From Candidatus Woesearchaeota archaeon (GTDB lineage Archaea; Nanobdellota; Nanobdellia; Woesearchaeales; GW2011-AR9), in assembly GCA_018303045.1 (NCBI GenBank), contig JAGVYX010000067.1:1-7647 (forward strand): a stretch of 7,647 nt of DNA, given 5' to 3'. Below are positions 5,668 through 7,647 of the stretch, one piece after another (position 1 is the first letter of the stretch; each line of letters opens with the position of its first letter). The notes under the pieces were generated by a model. The model did no database searches. It was not told the DNA's origin and worked only from the letters and a program-made list of their open reading frames with translations. The translations under genes were made by a program, and so were the position numbers.

Positions 5668-6402
5668 ATGGACAAGAAACAAGCATTAAGAGAGTTTGGC
5701 TTAACAGATAAAGAAAGTGAAGTTTACCTTACTCTCTTGCCTTTAGGAAGTGTAAATTTACAAGAATTAGCTAAGAGAGTTGATTTACCGAGAACTACTA
5801 TATATAATACTTTAAACTATCTTTACACAAAAGGGTTAATATCAAAAATAGTTAAAGGCCATATAACTTATTTTGAAGCCGTTAATCCTGAGAGATTAGT
5901 AGATACTTTAAATCAGAAAAAGGAAATAATTCTTTCCGTACTCCCTGAACTTGAAAGTCTTAAAAAAGAAATAAAAGAATCGTCAGGTGTAGAGATTTAC
6001 GAAGGATTTAAAGGAATTTCTACAATTTTAGCAGATATATTTAAAGAAAAACAACAAACTTACTATTTTGGTTCTTATTCAAAATCTGTTGAAATTTTAA
6101 AACATTTACCAGAACATTTTAGAGTCTTAAGAATAACCAAAAAAATTCCTGCAAAAATAGTTATTGATCCTTATGATGAAGAAACATTCCACAAGCCATC
6201 TTATAAAAAAATTACAGAAATGAAGTTTAATGAATCTCTAAAAGACTTTTCGTGCATGATTTTTATTTATGGGAATAAAGTAGCAATGTATACAGTGAAA
6301 GGAGAACTAGTAGGTGTAATTATTAAGAATAAAGAATTTTCTGAAGCTATGAGGATAATATTTGATATGTATTGGAGACAAGGAAAATCGGTAAAGTTAT
6401 GA
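5668..6402 (+). CDS. TrmB-family transcription regulator
   Basis: A 244-residue archaeal regulator. Residues 2-70 are the TrmB winged helix: ALREFGLTDKESEVYLTLLPLG, then LQELAKRVDLPRTTIYNTLNYLYTKGLI, where PRTTIYNTL is the recognition helix. Residues 76-105 (ERLVDTLNQKKEIILSVLPELESLKKEI) form a helical dimerisation part. Residues 106-240, beginning VEIYEGFKGISTILADIF, form the C-terminal effector domain shared by short TrmB proteins; the sugar-binding extension of long TrmB is missing, so the ligand is unknown. The frame is open upstream to an ATG at 5593, but those 25 codons contain the promoter. The neighbour suggests that it senses alanine or a related amino acid and controls the exporter, by analogy with exporter-regulator pairs; this is inferred. 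Its last 6 bp overlap the convergent transposase gene. Confidence 0.85.
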   Translation: MDKKQALREFGLTDKESEVYLTLLPLGSVNLQELAKRVDLPRTTIYNTLNYLYTKGLISKIVKGHITYFEAVNPERLVDTLNQKKEIILSVLPELESLKKEIKESSGVEIYEGFKGISTILADIFKEKQQTYYFGSYSKSVEILKHLPEHFRVLRITKKIPAKIVIDPYDEETFHKPSYKKITEMKFNESLKDFSCMIFIYGNKVAMYTVKGELVGVIIKNKEFSEAMRIIFDMYWRQGKSVKL

Positions 6403-7254
6403 TGTTGCCGATAGCTTAATCAAATCTAACCAACGATTCTCTCCCAATTCTAAATTAACTCCTGCTCTTTCAGAAGGTACTTCATCAGTTGTAGAATGAT
6501 TTTCTATAAAATTATGTTGGATAACTACAGCAGTCATTAAGATTGGAGCAGACCATAGTGCTTTCAATCCTCTAAAATCAATAACTCTATCTTTGATCTT
6601 CATAAAAACAGTTTCAATTCTATAATTATGAATTTTAGTCTTTTGATAGTTTTGTATCTTATGTTCAATTGTTAAGCCACCTAATTTATTAGAATAAAAC
6701 AACTTTCTAAATGCTCTTGGATAGAAAACTCCTGCATCTGTTTGAATGTATTTTGGTTTTCCTTTTCTAATAGACTTCTTCAGAAATTCTTGTGCTTCAA
6801 TGGGATTTGCAGACAAACTATAATGAAATCCTGTTATTAATCTTGTATCCCAATCTAAACAGCACCAAAATCTATCTAATTTGCCTTCTCTATTAATCAT
6901 AGTTTCATCAGCATAAAAACTATTGCCTAAGTTGTAACCTTGTTTCTCTATAAATTTGTGAACTTTCAAGGTATATCTTCTTACCCAATCCAAAACAGAA
7001 ACATGGCTAATTTTATGATTAAGATGCCTTTTTAATTGGTTTCTCATCTTTCTACTTGATAAATTAGAAACATACATATCAATAGACATAGTAATAATTT
7101 CAGGTTTATTTCTCATTCTGTAAAACCCATCATCGTTTGTGAAATATTTATGGCAATCTTTACAGAAATATTTTTGAATTTTCCCTCGGTGTTCTGTATT
7201 TCTGAAACCTTTCTTTAGAAAATTTTTACCTGAACAATGTTTACACTTAATCAT
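6397..7254 (-). CDS. IS6-like DDE transposase with N-terminal zinc ribbon
   Basis: A 285-residue transposase counted from the ATG at 7254. Residues 1-40 are a zinc ribbon (C4, C7, C31, C34 in CKHC and CKDC). A helix-turn-helix region follows (about 50-95, ending VSVLDWVRRY). The RNase H-like DDE domain shows D116 in YADETMINREG, D173 in IQTDAG and E214 in YRIETVFMKIKDR, with LDWDTRLITGFHYS between as in IS6/IS240 enzymes. The C-terminal part SERAGVNLELGENRWLDLI looks complete, so the gene is likely functional. The frame is open to an ATG at 7272, but the TATA box at 7276-7284 is centred 26 bp before 7254, which starts directly at the zinc ribbon (MIKCKHC). Both TATA flanks carry the operator-like boxes shared with the neighbouring AbrB-like gene. 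Confidence 0.85.
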   Translation of the reverse strand: MIKCKHCSGKNFLKKGFRNTEHRGKIQKYFCKDCHKYFTNDDGFYRMRNKPEIITMSIDMYVSNLSSRKMRNQLKRHLNHKISHVSVLDWVRRYTLKVHKFIEKQGYNLGNSFYADETMINREGKLDRFWCCLDWDTRLITGFHYSLSANPIEAQEFLKKSIRKGKPKYIQTDAGVFYPRAFRKLFYSNKLGGLTIEHKIQNYQKTKIHNYRIETVFMKIKDRVIDFRGLKALWSAPILMTAVVIQHNFIENHSTTDEVPSERAGVNLELGENRWLDLIKLSATS

Positions 7255-7260
7255 ACCTAT

Positions 7261-7303
7261 ATTCAGGTACATGAACTATATAAACCTTTCGGTACATGAA
7301 AGA
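7261..7303 (-). promoter_or_regulatory. Transposase promoter with two flanking operator-like boxes
   Basis: On the plus strand the order is TTCAGGTACATGAA (7262-7275), then CTATATAAA (7276-7284, the TATA box read on the minus strand as TTTATATAG), then TTTCGGTACATGAA (7287-7300). Each outer box is a near-palindrome centred on GTAC, and the two centres are 25 bp apart. The TATA centre is 26 bp from the ATG at 7254. The 43-bp block is 36 of 43 identical to the block at 7470-7512. Confidence 0.7.
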
Positions 7304-7304
7304 C

Positions 7305-7463
7305 TTATACTTCTTCTAATATGATTTTTCCTTTTTCGGCTCTTGCTTTTAGCTCTTTGCCGAGTAGTTTTGAATCTTTGACCACGTCTTTTGGTAATGT
7401 TGTTATGTATCGAGTATATTCTGTGTCTCCAACTTTCTTATCTAAAACTTCTCTTATTTTCAT
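7305..7463 (-). CDS. AbrB/SpoVT-like mini-protein, probable repressor
   Basis: A 52-codon gene too short for most gene finders. Its protein starts MKIREVLDKK and continues with YTRYITTLPKDVVKDSKLLGKELKARAEKGKIILEEV over residues 16-52. This matches the swapped-hairpin AbrB/MazE pattern: strand, the LPKDVV loop-helix, a Leu-Gly turn, then strands ending in GKIIL. Such proteins bind DNA as dimers and often repress their own promoter. The start at 7463 is supported by a TATA box 26 bp upstream. The same operator-like boxes flank its own promoter and that of the transposase, 51 bp downstream in the same direction. Base composition is somewhat more GC-rich than the transposase. It could instead be an antitoxin, but no toxin gene follows it. 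Confidence 0.75.
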   Translation of the reverse strand: MKIREVLDKKVGDTEYTRYITTLPKDVVKDSKLLGKELKARAEKGKIILEEV

Positions 7464-7469
7464 AATTTA

Positions 7470-7512
7470 ATTCAGGAACATGAAGTATATAAATTTGTCT
7501 GTACCTGAAAGA
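7470..7512 (-). promoter_or_regulatory. Promoter of the AbrB-like gene with two flanking operator-like boxes
   Basis: On the plus strand the order is TTCAGGAACATGAA (7471-7484), GTATATAAA (7485-7493, TATA read on the minus strand as TTTATATAC), then TGTCTGTACCTGAA (7496-7509). Box centres are 25 bp apart, and the TATA centre is 26 bp from the ATG at 7463: the same geometry as the transposase promoter 209 bp away. Confidence 0.7.
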
Positions 7513-7529
7513 AAATGTGCTATCACGTT

Positions 7530-7583
7530 TTTAGTTTACATTAATATCTAAGACCGCTTGGTGGTCTTAATGTACAAACTAAA
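7530..7583 (+). repeat. Imperfect inverted repeat over the start of the second transposase gene
   Basis: TTTAGTTT (7530-7537) pairs with AAACTAAA (7576-7583), ACATT (7538-7542) with AATGT (7569-7573), and AAGACC (7550-7555) with GGTCTT (7563-7568). The outer two segments are offset by a 2-nt bulge and the inner one by a 7-nt bulge. The ATG at 7570 lies in the descending arm, so a transcript starting upstream of it could hide the start codon. Confidence 0.6.
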
Positions 7584-7647
7584 TTACAAAAAACTGGTCT
7601 GGATTATTAAGCAAAAGCTGAATGGTACTTCAACGAAGAAAATCTGC
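7570..7647 (+). CDS. N-terminus of a probable IS481-like transposase, cut by window edge
   Basis: Twenty-six codons are visible (MYKLNYKKLVWIIKQKLNG, then TSTKKIC), open to the window end. The pattern of a basic start, the helix KLVWIIKQKLNG and the turn TSTKKIC is like the first helix-turn-helix of archaeal IS481 or related integrase-type transposases. A TATA-like string TTAATATC (7541-7548) is centred about 25 bp before the ATG, fitting a leaderless transcript. The family call rests on a short stretch. Confidence 0.5.
   Translation, partial: MYKLNYKKLVWIIKQKLNGTSTKKIC

Larger units (their letters stand above)
6397..7303 (-). mobile_element. IS6-like insertion sequence, ends not defined
   Basis: One transposase gene with its promoter. 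I could not find a convincing pair of terminal inverted repeats. The left end would have to lie inside the last codons of the TrmB-like gene because the transposase stop overlaps that gene. The right end could lie at 7303 or, if the AbrB-like gene belongs to the element, near 7512. Confidence 0.45.
7516..7647 (+). mobile_element. Left part of a second insertion sequence, cut by window edge
   Basis: A string TGTGCTATCACG (7516-7527) precedes the transposase-like gene starting at 7570. Terminal repeats of IS481-type elements often begin with TGT, so 7516 could be the element's end, but the other end is outside the window and the assignment is tentative. Confidence 0.3.

Noticed and set aside
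6471..6482. GTAC-centred palindrome GAAGGTACTTCA inside the transposase gene
   Set aside because: Its arms differ from the TTCA...TGAA boxes at the two promoters and it lies in coding sequence; probably chance.

Overview
The window looks like a piece of archaeal chromosome, most likely from a DPANN-type archaeon such as a Woesearchaeota or Pacearchaeota relative; that lineage guess is an inference from gene content. The supporting evidence is a XerA-type tyrosine recombinase, a METTL5-type rRNA adenine methyltransferase, a TrmB-family regulator, an AbrB-type mini-protein, archaeal IS transposases, and a strikingly regular promoter layout. For most genes an A/T-rich TATA box is centred about 25-28 bp upstream of the ATG, so the predicted transcript starts at the start codon (leaderless mRNA). 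This rule fixes several start codons.

Left part (1-5029), moderate GC. A PIN-domain protein, cut by the window edge, runs leftward and is divergent from xerA. Four more rightward genes follow: a coiled-coil plus winged-helix protein (1597), an unrecognised all-helical protein (2299), the METTL5-like methyltransferase (3209) and a DnaC/IstB-like AAA+ ATPase (4079). Two gaps hold unexplained structure. Positions 2087-2263 contain a long imperfect inverted repeat enclosing three small hairpins and flanked by a near-perfect 12-bp direct repeat (structured RNA or MITE-like element). Positions 3848-4078 contain two copies of a 27-nt repeat, each able to fold into a hairpin.

Right part (about 5036-7647), visibly more AT-rich and probably acquired. 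It holds a divergent pair, an AlaE-like alanine exporter (leftward) and a TrmB-like regulator (rightward), with a short palindrome between their promoters. Next come an IS6-like transposase convergent with and overlapping the TrmB gene, a 52-codon AbrB-like gene (7305-7463), and the first codons of a second transposase running off the right edge.

The most interesting signal is at 7261-7512. The promoters of the AbrB-like gene and of the transposase are 43-bp near-copies (36 of 43 identical). In each, the TATA box sits between two near-palindromic GTAC-centred boxes whose centres are exactly 25 bp apart, and the start codon lies at the same distance from them. The simplest reading is that the small AbrB-like protein represses both itself and the transposase by covering both sides of TATA: a compact self-limiting control circuit for an archaeal insertion sequence.
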